DNA from: Puffinus mauretanicus
Taxonomy: Eukaryota > Chordata > Aves > Procellariiformes > Procellariidae
Assembly: GCA_023333565.1 (NCBI GenBank)
Contig: JAJKFH010000227.1
Coordinates: forward strand, 930,001-994,000
DNA: 64,000 nucleotides
Direction: 5' to 3'
Part shown: one piece after another, positions 1-10,489 of the stretch
Position numbering within the stretch: position 1 is the first letter of the stretch
Layout: each line of letters begins with the position of its first letter
Program-made: the position numbers and the translations under genes
The notes under the pieces: generated by a model
Told to the model about the DNA's origin: nothing
The model's database searches: none
What the model saw: only the letters and a program-made list of their open reading frames with translations

Positions 1-79
1 TTGAAATCTCCCAAGAATGCAGCTTGCTTTCCTGTTGAGCCTTGATATAGAGAATAACTATGAATAAATTGTTTTCTAG

Positions 80-155
80 GATTTATTGTCCAGCCCACTG
101 TAAAGACGAGCCATCGTACTGGGCACCGGTGTTTGGCACAAACGTTTATGCTGAT
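80..155 (+). CDS. CRISPLD2: CRISPLD2 coding exon: start of the C-terminal LCCL domain
   Basis: This exon completes a split codon (AG|G, Arg if the previous exon ends in AG) and then encodes 25 residues: the CPAHC cysteine pair, the [13 protein letters not shown] block and the end VYAD. In the LCCL fold this is the first strand and the segment leading to the conserved [11 protein letters not shown] helix. The acceptor is gttttctag at 71-79 and the donor is gtgagt at 156-161, both close to consensus. The frame continues open into the intron but loses all similarity after VYAD, which fixes the boundary. The nearly identical human segment has NIYAD here (from memory). The upstream part of the protein lies outside the window. 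Confidence 0.95.
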
Positions 156-354
156 GTGAGTACGCTCCTTTCCCCGATGAGCCCCTGTATCGCGATGTCT
201 GTATCGCAGAGGTGGGATTTAGGGAAGGCAGCCAAACTCTGCGTGGCCATTGCCGTGTGGGGATGGCGTAAATGGGGGTGAAGGAAGAAGTACCACCAGC
301 AAAGTGCAACAGCTACTGCGCCGGGCTGGGGTCAGTGGGCTTGGGGAGCCCTTT

Positions 355-490
355 AACTCTCCGGCACTGACTTATTCTTATGGACTTGGGCAGGTCACTT
401 AACCGCTCCATGCCTCAGGGTCTGTGGCTGTGAGACGATGGCAGCGCTTGTCCGCCTCTGCAGTGTTTTGGGGTCTGCAGATGAGCACCA
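355..490 (+). repeat. MIR-like SINE fragment
   Basis: The stretch reads like the core and 3' half of an ancient tRNA-derived MIR SINE: a CTGACTTA segment, then GGACTTGGGCAGGTCACTTAACC, followed by TCCATGCCTCAGGG and a diverged TCTGTGGCTGTGAGACGATGG. These correspond to the MIR words for the acceptor-stem side, the conserved core (TTGGGCAAGTCACTTAACCT) and the CCTCAGTTTCC segment. The 3' part after 450 is more doubtful. MIR copies are old in amniotes and usually strongly diverged in birds, as here. Confidence 0.65.
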
Positions 491-805
491 AAGGGCTTTT
501 ATTATGTACTATATTATATACTTTTATTATATACTATCTCATTATATAGGCAAAAATAAGTCTTCTTCCCCCTCCCCGTCCTCCTCTTTCTGGGAGCTGA
601 ACAGTGTTTTTGGGCAGTCGGGACACAGCACAGAGCAGTGGAAAGAAAGCATGCAAGTTGGTTTTATTGGTTTGTTTTTCTAACTCTGCTCATAGGGATG
701 AGCAGAGACTTGATGCTAAAACTAGGCAGAGAGTCATTTTTTGGAAATCTCTTAATATTAAGCCTCTAAAAACTGGGTTTCAACGTTTTCCATTTGCGGG
801 TGCTT

Positions 806-847
806 CTTTCTTTTTTTTTTTTTTTTTTTTCTTTTTTTTTTTTTTTT
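806..847. repeat. poly-T tract, 42 bases
   Basis: Nearly pure T run with two single C interruptions (810 and 831), inside the CRISPLD2 intron. It could be the A-tail remnant of a minus-strand retroposon, but no retroposon body is recognisable beside it, so a simple expanded homopolymer is equally likely. Confidence 0.9.
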
Positions 848-2934
848 CCTGTCAGAGATTGTGTTTAGAAACCCCAGCTCCCTGGCTGGTGCGGGTAGCC
901 TGTAGGAACGGGCTTTTTGAAGGCCTGGGGGAAGCAGTCGGCAGGTCGTGGACCCCCAGCTTGGGGTCACCGTGGAGCTTTGCAGACTCTTGAGAAATCC
1001 TGCAGAAATCATACAATAATTTGGGGCAAGCAATTTTGAAAGCAATTTAAAAAAAAAAAAACAACATTTTTTATTTTACTTGAGACCAATTTTTTCAAAG
1101 GTAGAGCTGCACAAACAGGTTAGCCTAGCTAGCTCACATGCAAATCCATCGGGCAGCTGCCACCCCGCGGTACCTGCCTCGGTGCGTGCCCCGACCTGCA
1201 GGAAATGGGAAATAGTTTTCTCTCTTTTACTGAGGACAAAACTACCTCAGATTGCCCCCAAATGCCACCTGCGATTCCGAGGGTATCAGGCGAGGACCAG
1301 CATCCCGGGCTGGCGTCGTTCCCTGATTTGTACTGACGCAAAAGGATTAGTGTCCTTTAATGAATCGCAAGCTCCATTTCCTACCGTAGCCCCTGGGTAT
1401 TGTTTCGTAAACAGGGGCACGGACTGTGATTTGGGAGGAAAATAGAATAGGAGAAAAAAAAAAAAAGTATTTGGCCACTTCCTAGAGGGTTTGGTCAACC
1501 TTTGTCTGGACTACTCTTCTTATAGCGCGGTACGTGGTCATAAGGAAAGCGTTTAGGTTTTTATAAGAGTGCGAGATTGGTAGCAAAGCAGGTGAAACCA
1601 GCTGGGGAAAAGGAGTTTGAGGCGGCCGTGGGACACGCTGCATGGGAGAGGTATCGATGCCGAGAAACGCGCAGGCTGGAAAGCCGACAAGAGGAACACG
1701 CGTGCCGTGCAAGGAGGGTCTGGGCAAAGGCTGCCCCAGGGAGCCCGGGCTGTGCAGGATGCCCTCCAGGAGGGGATGCTGTGAATTCACCCGAGCCCGC
1801 GGCCGAGGAACGATTAAAGCAGAGAATAAGCTGGATGGGACGAGTCTTCTGGGAGGGCTCTTCGGCTTCACGGCACCTTCATGGCCCTGGGGGGACTTGT
1901 GCCCCAACTGTGTCGTCTTAAATAAGTAATCTAAAAGAAAAAGCAGCATCTTGCCCTGTTTCCAGTCTGCAGAGTGGCCTCTGGCCTTTCAGCACCTTCT
2001 CCTAAACGTCGATTTGCTAAGTGCTCTGGCAGGTAAGGAGTTGATGGTCCAAGCTGTGTTGACAAAAATGCTTGGCTGCTCTGCGTAAGGACCTGATTCA
2101 CTGTGCTTTTGGCCCGAGATAGCGTTTGCATTTACATGATCCCAGGAAGGCACGTGAAAATCTGTTTTGCCGTGAAGAGCAAAGCCGTGACGTGAAGCAT
2201 TGGCAGTTTTTATGAGATAAGTCTGATTTTTATTTAGGGGTTGTAGGCGCCACTACCTCGGTTTGTGTTAAGGGATTTTCACCCACTTTAAAAGCATTCT
2301 GATCGGGTTTTTTTTACTCGTCATTATAAAATTATCTTGGATTATGTGTTTATAAGATGATCTCCTGGGTACTCCTGGTGGCTTAAAGCACGAAGACATA
2401 TTGGCAGCCTTTGCTTTAAAAAGCAGTGCAGGAAATTGTTCGTGGTGGAATTAGTAAGATTGTGGAACAGGAACATAAAGGAGCCTTAAAATTTGGGATA
2501 AATGAACAAAAGGCAAGAAAATACGCTATGGAAAAAGTTCATGCCCAAATCCCAGGTCTTTCCACCGAATAGCATTACTGCTTGGGGAGAACAGGCTTGC
2601 TGCCTGTATGCAGGGTTTGCAGATCGAAGCAGTGGGGGTGCGGGGGGACGTATCCAGCATCCTTCCAGTGCTGGAATTGGTACGAGAAGCAGCTGGTTGG
2701 GGAAGAGAAAATTTGTTGCCTCTTTTCCCTGGTGGCACATTGCAGCAAAGTTCTTTACCCTGCCATGTAAATGGCGGGGGGGAAATAAAAAAAAATTCTA
2801 TGAACACCTGACGGTGCCTAGGAAATAAAACTCAGCTCTTGCTAATGTGGACAGGACCAGTTCTGGGGTGATGCTGGGTCTTTATCAAGGCTGTAAAAGA
2901 GCTTTTAAGTTTCACGAGACGCTGTCATTTGTCA

Positions 2935-3270
2935 CTGCCTGGCTCCTAGTGTGACGTAAGGGAAACGCGTCCCTGCCCCTGCGCAGGAGCCCTGTCGAGC
3001 TAGGAGAGAAAACGATTCTCTGCTCTTGAGATAAAGTCTTTTATCCACAGTTGTGCGGCAATTAGTTGGAGGAGGATAAATCGCCTACATAACGAGGCAG
3101 GCGTTTATCACCAGAGCAAACCAAGTTGGGTGGCTCAGCTCTCAAGAGATACGAACTTAATGATTAAACCGGTCACACTAATGAGGAAATTATGGGTGAT
3201 TAAACTCATAGTCACCGATTATTGCTAATAGCCTACTATCAAAAGTACTGTCATTTTATGGTGTATGCCT
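2935..3270. promoter_or_regulatory. possible intronic conserved non-coding element
   Basis: A stretch without repeats or coding potential that holds a TGACGTAA CRE/AP-1-type word near 2953, two TGATTAAA words (about 3162 and 3198) and a GATTATTGCTAATAG block (about 3217). Clustering of homeodomain-type AT-rich sites in otherwise unique sequence is typical of vertebrate enhancers. This is inference from composition only; alignment with other birds or mammals would decide it. Confidence 0.25.
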
Positions 3271-4866
3271 CAGAGCCCGCTTCGTCAGGAAATGCTCCCA
3301 GAGCATCCCGAGGGGCTACACCATGGAAAGCCGTTGCGTTGTCCATACAGCTGTTGTACCTCTGAATTTGAGGGGAAAGCCTTATTCTTCTAATGTCTCA
3401 TCTTCCAAAAGTTCTGCTATCAATTCATCAAAGCAGAGCCCGCCCTGGGATACGAGAGGGCTGTAATCCAACAGAGTGATAAGGGGAGGTTTGGCGTAAG
3501 GCAATAAAAAGCCTGTTGGTCAAAGCTTTGAGTAAGCGGCGGAACAGCAAGTCCTGGAAAAAAAAACAGGAATGCCTTCAAAAGAACATCGTTTAGGATG
3601 TCTCCCAGTGGAGAGTGTTGCAAATTGATTCAGGACAGTTTAATTTTATGAGCCAATTTTAGATTTACAGATTTCCCACCGCATACTAGGGTGAATTCAC
3701 AGCATATCTTCCAAACACAGCGTTCCCTTGCTCCCTTGGCCATATATGGAAGCAAAATACCAAATTGGCACTCAAAAGTCAGAGAGCTGCCAAGAGATAG
3801 GCCATCCAAAGTGATAAATATATAGGGGACAAGGCAAACCTGCCATATATGGCTGCGAGAATGAAACAGGACGATCCGTGTTGTACGTACGCGACGGGAA
3901 GGTTTGCCCTTGGCACTGGTTTTGTGGTAGTTTTGATTTTTAGCCATCAGGGAACTTGTGGGGTTGGGATTTTCACCTGCTGCAGTTCGCTGTGCAAAGC
4001 TTTTTGGTTTTTGCTTTTTGTTATTCCAGCTTGCTGTGTGTAAGTCCTCTAGAGGGTTGATGGCCAAGTTTGTACTATGCCTAAGCCTTCTCTGCTTTTG
4101 CTCTCTTTTCTGGATGGTTTGGGAGCTTAGTCATCAGTTGTTAGTGTTGTGTGCTCCTCCAGCTCTTCTGCCTCGGCACGTCTTGGAGAGCGGGGTAACG
4201 GCTCGATGTGCAGTAGAGAAGCTTTAGTCTTTTCAGAAGCGTTAATCTCCATCCGTACTCGGCGTTGTCTTATGGGATAGTCCCTGTCCAAAACCTACAC
4301 CACTCAATGGGTGCAGCCCTTCTGTTTTTCCTAGAAAGAAGGATGTGAACTCTCCTGGATAACTGGTGGTCCTTTACCTTAATTCAGGAAAAGCGCCTGC
4401 TTTTCAAGCAACTGGGTGAATAAACTTTGCTGAGGAGGCTGGTCACTAGCAAAGGGTTTCACCGCAGCAGCTTCTCTGGTGCAGACCCAAGAGGCGCTGG
4501 CTGGAAAGTTGTCCTCGATTCAGCTTTGGCCCTGGATAATCTCCCAGGCGCAGCTCCACCGCAGAAGGGAGTGGTGGAAAGGCTGCTTGTCCTCTGCGGT
4601 GGTGGTGGATCTTCTTACACACATTTTGTTTTTGTATTTGCTGCTGGAGCTTATGACATAGCTGCACGATCTATTCCATGATGTCTTTTTATCCCTCATC
4701 TGTCCATAAGGAGGACAAAATTGTTTCATAGCTTTTTCATTCCACTATTTTTCTTTTACTTTATTTTTTTTTATTCCCTGGCTTTCCTTGTTGCTAATGG
4801 AGACGGTAAATCTCCAGATATAAAATCTAGACAGTTTGTAAGTCAAAATAATTAAATATTTTTCAG

Positions 4867-5000
4867 AGCTCCAGTATCTGCAAAACTGCAGTGCACGCAG
4901 GAGTCATTCCAGACGAAAAAGGTGGTTTTGTGGACGTGATGCCTGTAGAAAAGAAGAAGAGTTATGTTGGCTCCTTAAAGAACGGAGTCCAGTCTGAGAG
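4867..5000 (+). CDS. CRISPLD2: CRISPLD2 coding exon: core of the C-terminal LCCL domain
   Basis: Starts on a codon boundary after the acceptor tttttcag (4866) and encodes 44 residues plus two bases. It begins [14 protein letters not shown], the LCCL signature with its conserved cysteine, goes through [19 protein letters not shown] and ends [11 protein letters not shown]. The histidine-containing AVHAGVI helix and the YVGS-NGVQS strand are the defining LCCL elements. The donor is GAGAG|gtggga at 5001, acceptable although not ideal. Compared with the human protein as I remember it, the loop between the helix and the VDVMPV strand differs (PDEKGGF here, SNESGGD in human), while the core is conserved. 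Length and phase fit the neighbouring exons exactly. Confidence 0.95.
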
Positions 5001-7038
5001 GTGGGATTTTTTTTCTTTGTACTTTCCTTTTTTTCTCGACTGTGTGTTCAGTTGTATGTCAAAGTCAGCAGGTATCAGCCAGAAAGGCTGGTGGATTGGA
5101 AATATGTGACTTAACAGTGTCACTGTGAATTTTGAGACGCAAACAAATAGAGCGTGTTGTCCTGCTCTTACCTTCCACAAGGGAGTAGCTGCTTTCAGAT
5201 TGGTGTGACAGGCATGAAATATTGTTAAGCCTTGTTTTATTTTATTACAGTATGAGTCCATATTAATACATTTTGTTGTATGTGTTTATCACATTAAAAG
5301 ATAAGCGCAGGTATTTCTGCAGCTTTCAGCCTGGGCCATGCTTTATAATTGGGATTTCCATTCAATTCTGGGGTGTGGGGTGTGTTTGTATTTGTTAACT
5401 GATTTCTTCTGTTCTCTTTGAAAGAAGCATGAGTAAATTAATCTATAGAGAGATGATCAAATAGGTTTTGAAGATGGGTTTGCCACCCTTGTAATTTTTT
5501 GTAGTTTCATTTGGGCTAACTTTGCTGGTTTCAGCATTGAATTGCAAATCAGCGCTTCCAAAATCCTGCACCTCCAGATGATCGCAATGTCCTTCAGTCC
5601 TTTCTAATTTGAAGCTTCCATTTCAGTCTGTGATGTATTTTTTCAGATATTGCTGTGATGGTACTGATTTCTCAGAGCTATCTTTGCAAAAATAGAATTT
5701 CCCACTATTGTGGGGGTTCTGGTCACTGCTAACATGGGTCTGTCTGTTCGATGTAGTTCGTCTTTTATAATTATCATAAGAAATCCAAAAAAGTTTCCTA
5801 TTTTTATTCTAATACTGAATATCCCAGAATGTTGTAGAGCATCTCAGAAAATAAGAATAGACTAAGACAGGAAAGCTATAGGCATTAAATATGGGCTTCT
5901 TTAGTACAGTTCTGTCAGGGTCAGCATTTTGCAGTTCTGTGATTTGCAATTCGGTAGATTGGATTTAGGTGACAAACCTCCTGTTCGTATGAGTTTTCTT
6001 CTATCTCTGTTTTGCTTTCACTTATCTTTTATACTAACAGACAACTTTCTACTTGGATGGCAAACTCTGCCCTAGCTAAGAATAAACTCTACCGCTAGCA
6101 GTGACATGCAATATGAGCACCAGGTGCTGATCTAGGAGGTGAGGGAAACCAAAGACGTTCTCGCAGCAGGGATGGGTATGAAGGCTTGGAAAGTATTATT
6201 TACACTCAGCAATAAGGAGCACCTTCGTGCTGTGAGATCCACTGGAGAGTGAAATAGCTTTTCAAAGATCAAGTTGAAAACCTTACCCCTTAGGACACTG
6301 GAAATAACCTTTGGTAAAGATACGTACCCAAACAGGTATGGGGAAAAGTTGCCTTTAAGATTTACTGAGTCTTTGCTCTTGTTGGAATGTTTATTTTGTG
6401 GGAAGATGAAATTTTGCCTTTTTCCTGAGGTTTTGCAGCCCAGCAGAGCTGAGGAAATAAGGGCTGGGAACAGAAAAGACCCCTTGCCCCCATGCACACA
6501 GCCACCCCCAGCAGCTTGGAGGCAGAGCTGTTGGGGGCACCTCTGCGGATTGGAAATGAATGTACATATTTATTGTCATTTAACGTAAGCTGATCTGGCT
6601 ACTCCCATTGCCAGCACTAGGAGACGGGCCAGACAGGCCCTGGGAACCTGCCAGCCTATTTGACAACTGTTTTTAGGAAAACATGTTCCTCTTTATGCCT
6701 GAGTCCCTGCATAAGGGAGCACAGTGTTCCTTGGATAGAAGCTAGCACTGTAAGAGAGGCTTTTGCTTCCCAGCAACTTTTGTTGGCATTAGCACTGGAG
6801 ATTTGGATTGAAAGCATAAAATAAAAGCTAACTCGTGAATTTGTGCCTCTTCTTTTTTATCCTCTATCTTTTTCCTGCTCCTGGTGGGGCCACATCAGCA
6901 CAGAGCCAGCATGCTGAGGCAACGCACCCCAAAGAAATTGGGAGCTACCTGTGGGTCTGTTACACTTTGGGTCCTGCAGTGCCTGCATTTGGTTCATTAC
7001 ATTTTTTTTTCTTTTTTTTTTTTTTTGTTTTTCTCCAG
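5001..7038 (+). other. last CRISPLD2 intron, 2.0 kb
   Basis: Nothing recognisable inside apart from AT-rich unique sequence. It ends in an unusually long polypyrimidine tract (7002-7036, almost all T) directly before the acceptor ttctccag. Short open frames on both strands, such as those at 6132-6588, carry no known domain. Confidence 0.85.
7002..7036 (+). repeat. long polypyrimidine/poly-T tract of the last splice acceptor
   Basis: Thirty-five bases of almost pure T (one C at 7011, one G at 7027, then TCTCC) run straight into the acceptor AG at 7037-7038. It works as the polypyrimidine tract of the last CRISPLD2 intron and is also a homopolymer likely to vary in length. A matching A tract lies 180 bases downstream at 7214-7244. 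Confidence 0.9.
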
Positions 7039-7093
7039 CTTGAAGAATCGTTCAGATGGAAACGCTTTCCGAATTTTTGCTGTGAAGCAGTAA
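7039..7093 (+). CDS. CRISPLD2: CRISPLD2 terminal coding exon with stop codon
   Basis: The first base completes the split serine codon (AG|C). Then 17 codons encode LKNRSDGNAFRIFAVKQ, followed by TAA at 7091-7093. AFRIFAV is the closing beta strand of the LCCL domain, and the protein ends two residues later, as human CRISPLD2 does (…FAVRQ, from memory). This makes the terminus complete and separates the gene from CRISPLD1. The segment SLKNRSDGN is diverged from the mammalian SLGTPRDGK. A donor-like CA|GTAAAT overlaps the stop at 7090, but splicing there is unlikely since the protein end matches the family. Confidence 0.95.
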
Positions 7094-7213
7094 ATTCCCA
7101 GGGAAGGTGCAGGTTTCTTTGGGAGAGCGCTCTGTTGATCTCCAGAGACAGGAAGGCTTCTCTGACGGCATCAGCTCTGACCGTACCCTCCTTGGCGATC
7201 TCTTTCAGGGAAT

Positions 7214-7244
7214 TAAAAAAGAAAAGGAAAAAAAAAAAAAAAAA
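7214..7244 (+). repeat. A-rich tract in the early 3' UTR
   Basis: A run of A with three interruptions by G, about 120 bases after the stop codon. Complementary to the T tract at 7002-7036. Confidence 0.85.
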
Positions 7245-7979
7245 GACACCAAGTTCTGACTCAGCTGTTCGCATCTCATCGCACCCGTTCAGCGTTGTAT
7301 CTTTTCGTTTCGTGTTTTTGTTTCTCTAGGGGCATTCAGCAAAGATAAACTGTTCTATTTCAATTTACGAGAGAGGTGTGCTACACAGAAGGGCGGTGGC
7401 TCAATGTACAGCAGACGTAGGGATCTCGGCCTGGCCCTGGATGGCATTTTTAGGGTGTGAAGCATCTACTGCAATGGGCGTGAGGACGCGCACTGCTGCG
7501 CAGACTCAGAAGTGAGCGACTGTCCAGGCGCTGGACCCTTTGAAATGAGAAACTGTTTTTAAAGTTGCATCTTTTGGGGAGAGGCTGGGCTTTGATAGAG
7601 TGTTTTTGTGTATGTTTGATGTTTTCCGTGCAGAAGAAGAGAAAAATTGGTGTTTTCCCAACGAGGTGGCGTGCATCAGCACTGCTGCGTAAGGCTGCTG
7701 GGGCATCGCGCTAGGCTAAGTTGTACGATGGTGTCACGTCTGGGGAGAGGACGTTCTTGTCGGCCGGACATCAAGGTTTTTTGGGGACTGGAGTAGGGCG
7801 TGAAACGGTGGCAGAGATCCTCGCTGCAGAAAATGAGGCCACCAGATAATCAAAACAGCAGGTTTAGTGTTTGCTGGTCAAACATGTGCAGGTATTTTGC
7901 AAGTCTGGCAACCTATGAGAAGTCAGTGAATCGGGGCTCCTGTGCTGGCACATCTCATCCTATACTACACGCCGTTTCA

Positions 7980-7985
7980 AATAAA
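7980..7985 (+). terminator. possible proximal poly(A) signal
   Basis: A canonical AATAAA about 890 bases after the stop codon, followed within 50 bases by TG/T-rich sequence (GTGTATTGTTTTATAC). It could produce a short 3' UTR isoform. Sequence alone does not show whether it is used. Confidence 0.35.
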
Positions 7986-10455
7986 ATTTCAGTTAAATGC
8001 AGTGTATTGTTTTATACAGCAGTGCTGGTTGTTTTATCTGTAGTAGTTAAGTAGTGATAGAGTTAATCTTATTTCTGCTAGGAATGGTTGCATCCATAGG
8101 AAGCGTATTCACCTTTGTGAAGCTCTTTGTGGTGTGTGCAGTTCTGAGACTTTAAAGCTATGGCATAAATTGGGGTAGATGAATTTTTCCTGTTCAATTT
8201 GTGACACCAACAGATCCCCACTTTCAGTGTAAATGCTCTAGCCATGAGCATTTGATATCCAGGATGGCATGTTTTGCAAAACCCATAGGTGTTGTAATGA
8301 TGTTGTTTGATATTTTGTTATTTATGTCTCAACACGCATCCAAATGTATTTCAAAGCCAAGAGAGGAGCCTAGCATGACAATCTCTTTAAGGCAGGAGAG
8401 TATTCTCTGCTTTATATTAGAAGTGAATTTTTAGAATTGGTCTAAACACAAATCTGGTTGTCTTTTGATGCACACACATCCATTAATTTCATTACTCATG
8501 AGAAGGCAACGTAAACTTTAGTTCTTCAGTTCTTGTAAATGCATAGTCCTTCTGCTCAGTAACTTGGTTGTAATATTGTAGAACAAATGGGAAAATATTT
8601 CCCTGTGTTTGGCAGATGTCTCATAGCTGTTCTTATGCTCAGGCTGTGTTTGGTTTAATCTAGCCAGATATAAAAACCATCTCTTCAAGCTGTTTCAAAA
8701 CACAGACCAAAAATGTTTATATGATTAAGCACTTCTTTAATTCTGTAAACACCATGAAATCAGCAAGGAAATTACTTTTATCACTCGGTTTGTCTCACCG
8801 ATGGGGTTTCTTTCTCTGTGAAATCTGAATCTGGTAGGAGACCTTCTGTAAAATATGAAATTGCAGCTGCTTTGCACGGTCTCCAAAAGTGCTGCACAGC
8901 AAACCTGCCTTTGGGGTGGATAGAGAGAAATGACGCTAAGTGTCGTCGTTGTTTATATAGTATCGTCTTCCAAGGTGTACAGTATTTGCTTTAGATAGAA
9001 AAACTGAAGTATTTTTTTCTTGCTAGGTAAATTGATGTTAAAAACAGCTGGAACGTATCTTAGAAAAGCTGCTGGTTGGAAGTGTTTGAGATCTTGGCAG
9101 TGAGATAAGGCTTCCCTGTTTCTGCCCACTGTGAATAATTATGCTATACATGGTCTGGTTCAAGCCCATTAAATACTGCAGCATGAATCTATGACCATCA
9201 TGGGCCAAATGGTAGCCACGGTGCTATTTATTGAACTGGGAAGTGCAAGAGATGCAGTCAGGTATGGGGACTGCAAGAGCACATAAAACGCCTGGATGCT
9301 AACGTAGGATCCCACCTCTAATACGCTGTCCGTTACAATTACGTGTGCTGTAAAATGATGGAAAGAAATGTGAGGGCTCTTGGAGAAAAGCCCAGGGGAT
9401 TATTGTGAGCACATAAAAATCCAAACAGCTTGGGATGTATCTACCTGACGAAAAGGAGATGAGAGAAGAATTATTATTCCAACAGAAATATCCTAAAATG
9501 CTTAATTCAAGTTACAATTGTGTATTTTTATCTTCAGCCAACTGGTTTGGATTTTTAGAAACCGATGTTAATTTAAGTCTGTATCTGTTTATTTTTATAT
9601 TTGTTGTACAAAAGAGAAATTGTGACTTTACTACACAAATATTATTCGAGGTCCTGGGTGCTATTAATTTAAACATACCTCCACCAGAATTAGGGGCGAT
9701 CAGGTCCTCCAAGGCAGTCATGATATATCAACTACTTGCAATCGTGTGTGCTAGCTATTCATATATAGGTGGGACGGTACCAGTTTTTAGCCAAATATTT
9801 ACTGATTTTATTTCTGATACCAAAATATTTCTCAGCCTAATGTATTTCAATGCAGCTTAAACATGCAGCACGTCTTTATATCACCAGATCTGTTCCTCCT
9901 TAGACCCCAGCTCAGCAGATTAGTAAGCACGTGCCAACTTGAAGCACCCGGGTGTAGCCTTACTGAAGCGTCTGGTTAAACCCCTGGCGAAGCTGGTGCT
10001 GCCTGGTTGTTCTTTTTCAATAAGTTTATTTTTGAAACCAAGACTGCCAGTGCAGACGCTGCCATTGCAGAGCATCTGCCTCAGCATAGCCAAATCTCCA
10101 GAAAACACAACCAGCGCAGAAGCCGAAGCGCGGCGCTTCCCCAGCTGCCGGTGTGCTGTCGGGTCCGTTGGCTCAATTAATTTCTTCATTTTAAGACGTT
10201 CAGCCAACAGCTGATTGAGTTGGTTGGTTGCGCAGTCTCAATATTTAGGGCCAGTTCATAGAGTTGCTTTTTTTCTATGAAAAATGATGTATTTTACTTC
10301 CTATGTATAAAAGTTTCTTGTAAATTTGTGTGCCTTTGCATGTTTTTCAAGGGGCCGTGTGTTTGTTTATAAACCAGAATTTTTTTTCTAAATACAGAAT
10401 TGTAAAATATCTTTTCCCCCCCTCCACTTTCTTTTGATTTCTGAATTATTTGTGA

Positions 10456-10461
10456 AATAAA
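10456..10461 (+). terminator. distal CRISPLD2 poly(A) signal
   Basis: Canonical AATAAA, followed at 10490 by a T/GT-rich element (TTTCCCTTGTCTTT) that fits a downstream element. The upstream 200 bases are U-rich in transcript sense. A second overlapping pair of AATAAA hexamers at 10613-10622 is an alternative end about 150 bases later. Confidence 0.65.
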
Positions 10462-10489
10462 ACCTTCCCAGAATGACAGTTTCCCTTGT

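Larger units (their letters stand above)
156..4866 (+). other. CRISPLD2 intron, 4.7 kb
   Basis: No coding exon is visible inside. The intron holds a MIR-like SINE piece (about 355-490), an AT-rich low-complexity patch (about 500-550), a 42-base T tract (806-847), A tracts at 1049-1061 and 1454-1466, a CpG-richer patch (about 1570-1890) and an AT-rich stretch with repeated homeodomain-type words (about 2935-3270). The end of the intron is T-rich (4740-4800) and closes with the acceptor tttttcag at 4866. Open frames of 60-155 codons occur on both strands but have no recognisable domain and are not supported by splice context. Confidence 0.85.
1..10480 (+). other. CRISPLD2: CRISPLD2 gene, 3' part (three exons, two full introns, 3' UTR)
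   Basis: The gene enters from the left and runs on the plus strand. Coding exons are 80-155, 4867-5000 and 7039-7093, and the 3' UTR runs to about 10480. The signal peptide, CAP domain and first LCCL domain must lie left of the window. Splice phases match: the first exon starts at the third base of a codon and ends on a codon boundary, the second ends two bases into a codon, and the third supplies the last base and runs to TAA. The joined reading frame is an LCCL domain of about 87 residues. CRISPLD2, known in rat as Lgl1, is a secreted protein of mesenchyme linked to lung branching and LPS binding (family knowledge). The paralogue CRISPLD1 was considered; as I recall it ends in AFRVFAVV and has a different domain start, so CRISPLD2 fits better. 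Confidence 0.93.
7094..10480 (+). other. CRISPLD2: CRISPLD2 3' untranslated region, about 3.4 kb
   Basis: After the TAA stop the sequence is T- and A-rich without retroposons and keeps a UTR-like character until a canonical AATAAA at 10456-10461. Cleavage would fall about 10475-10485, before a T/GT-rich stretch. The last 250 bases (TATA-rich, TTTGTGTGCC, TTTTTTTCTAAATAC) look like a typical vertebrate 3' end. Human CRISPLD2 also has a long 3' UTR of several kb (general knowledge). An open frame of 141 codons at 9435-9860 lies inside and is judged non-coding. The end of the UTR is inferred; RNA reads would fix it. Confidence 0.7.

Noticed and set aside
604..993. Plus-strand open frame of 129 codons
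   Set aside because: It runs through a 42-base T tract that gives only poly-Phe, inside an intron.
1..7093. CRISPLD1 instead of CRISPLD2
   Set aside because: The domain start [19 protein letters not shown] and the ending AFRIFAVKQ fit CRISPLD2. CRISPLD1, as I remember it, ends AFRVFAVV.
9435..9860. Plus-strand open frame of 141 codons
   Set aside because: It lies within the CRISPLD2 3' UTR, is AT-driven (many Phe, Ile, Tyr and Leu) and shows no known domain.
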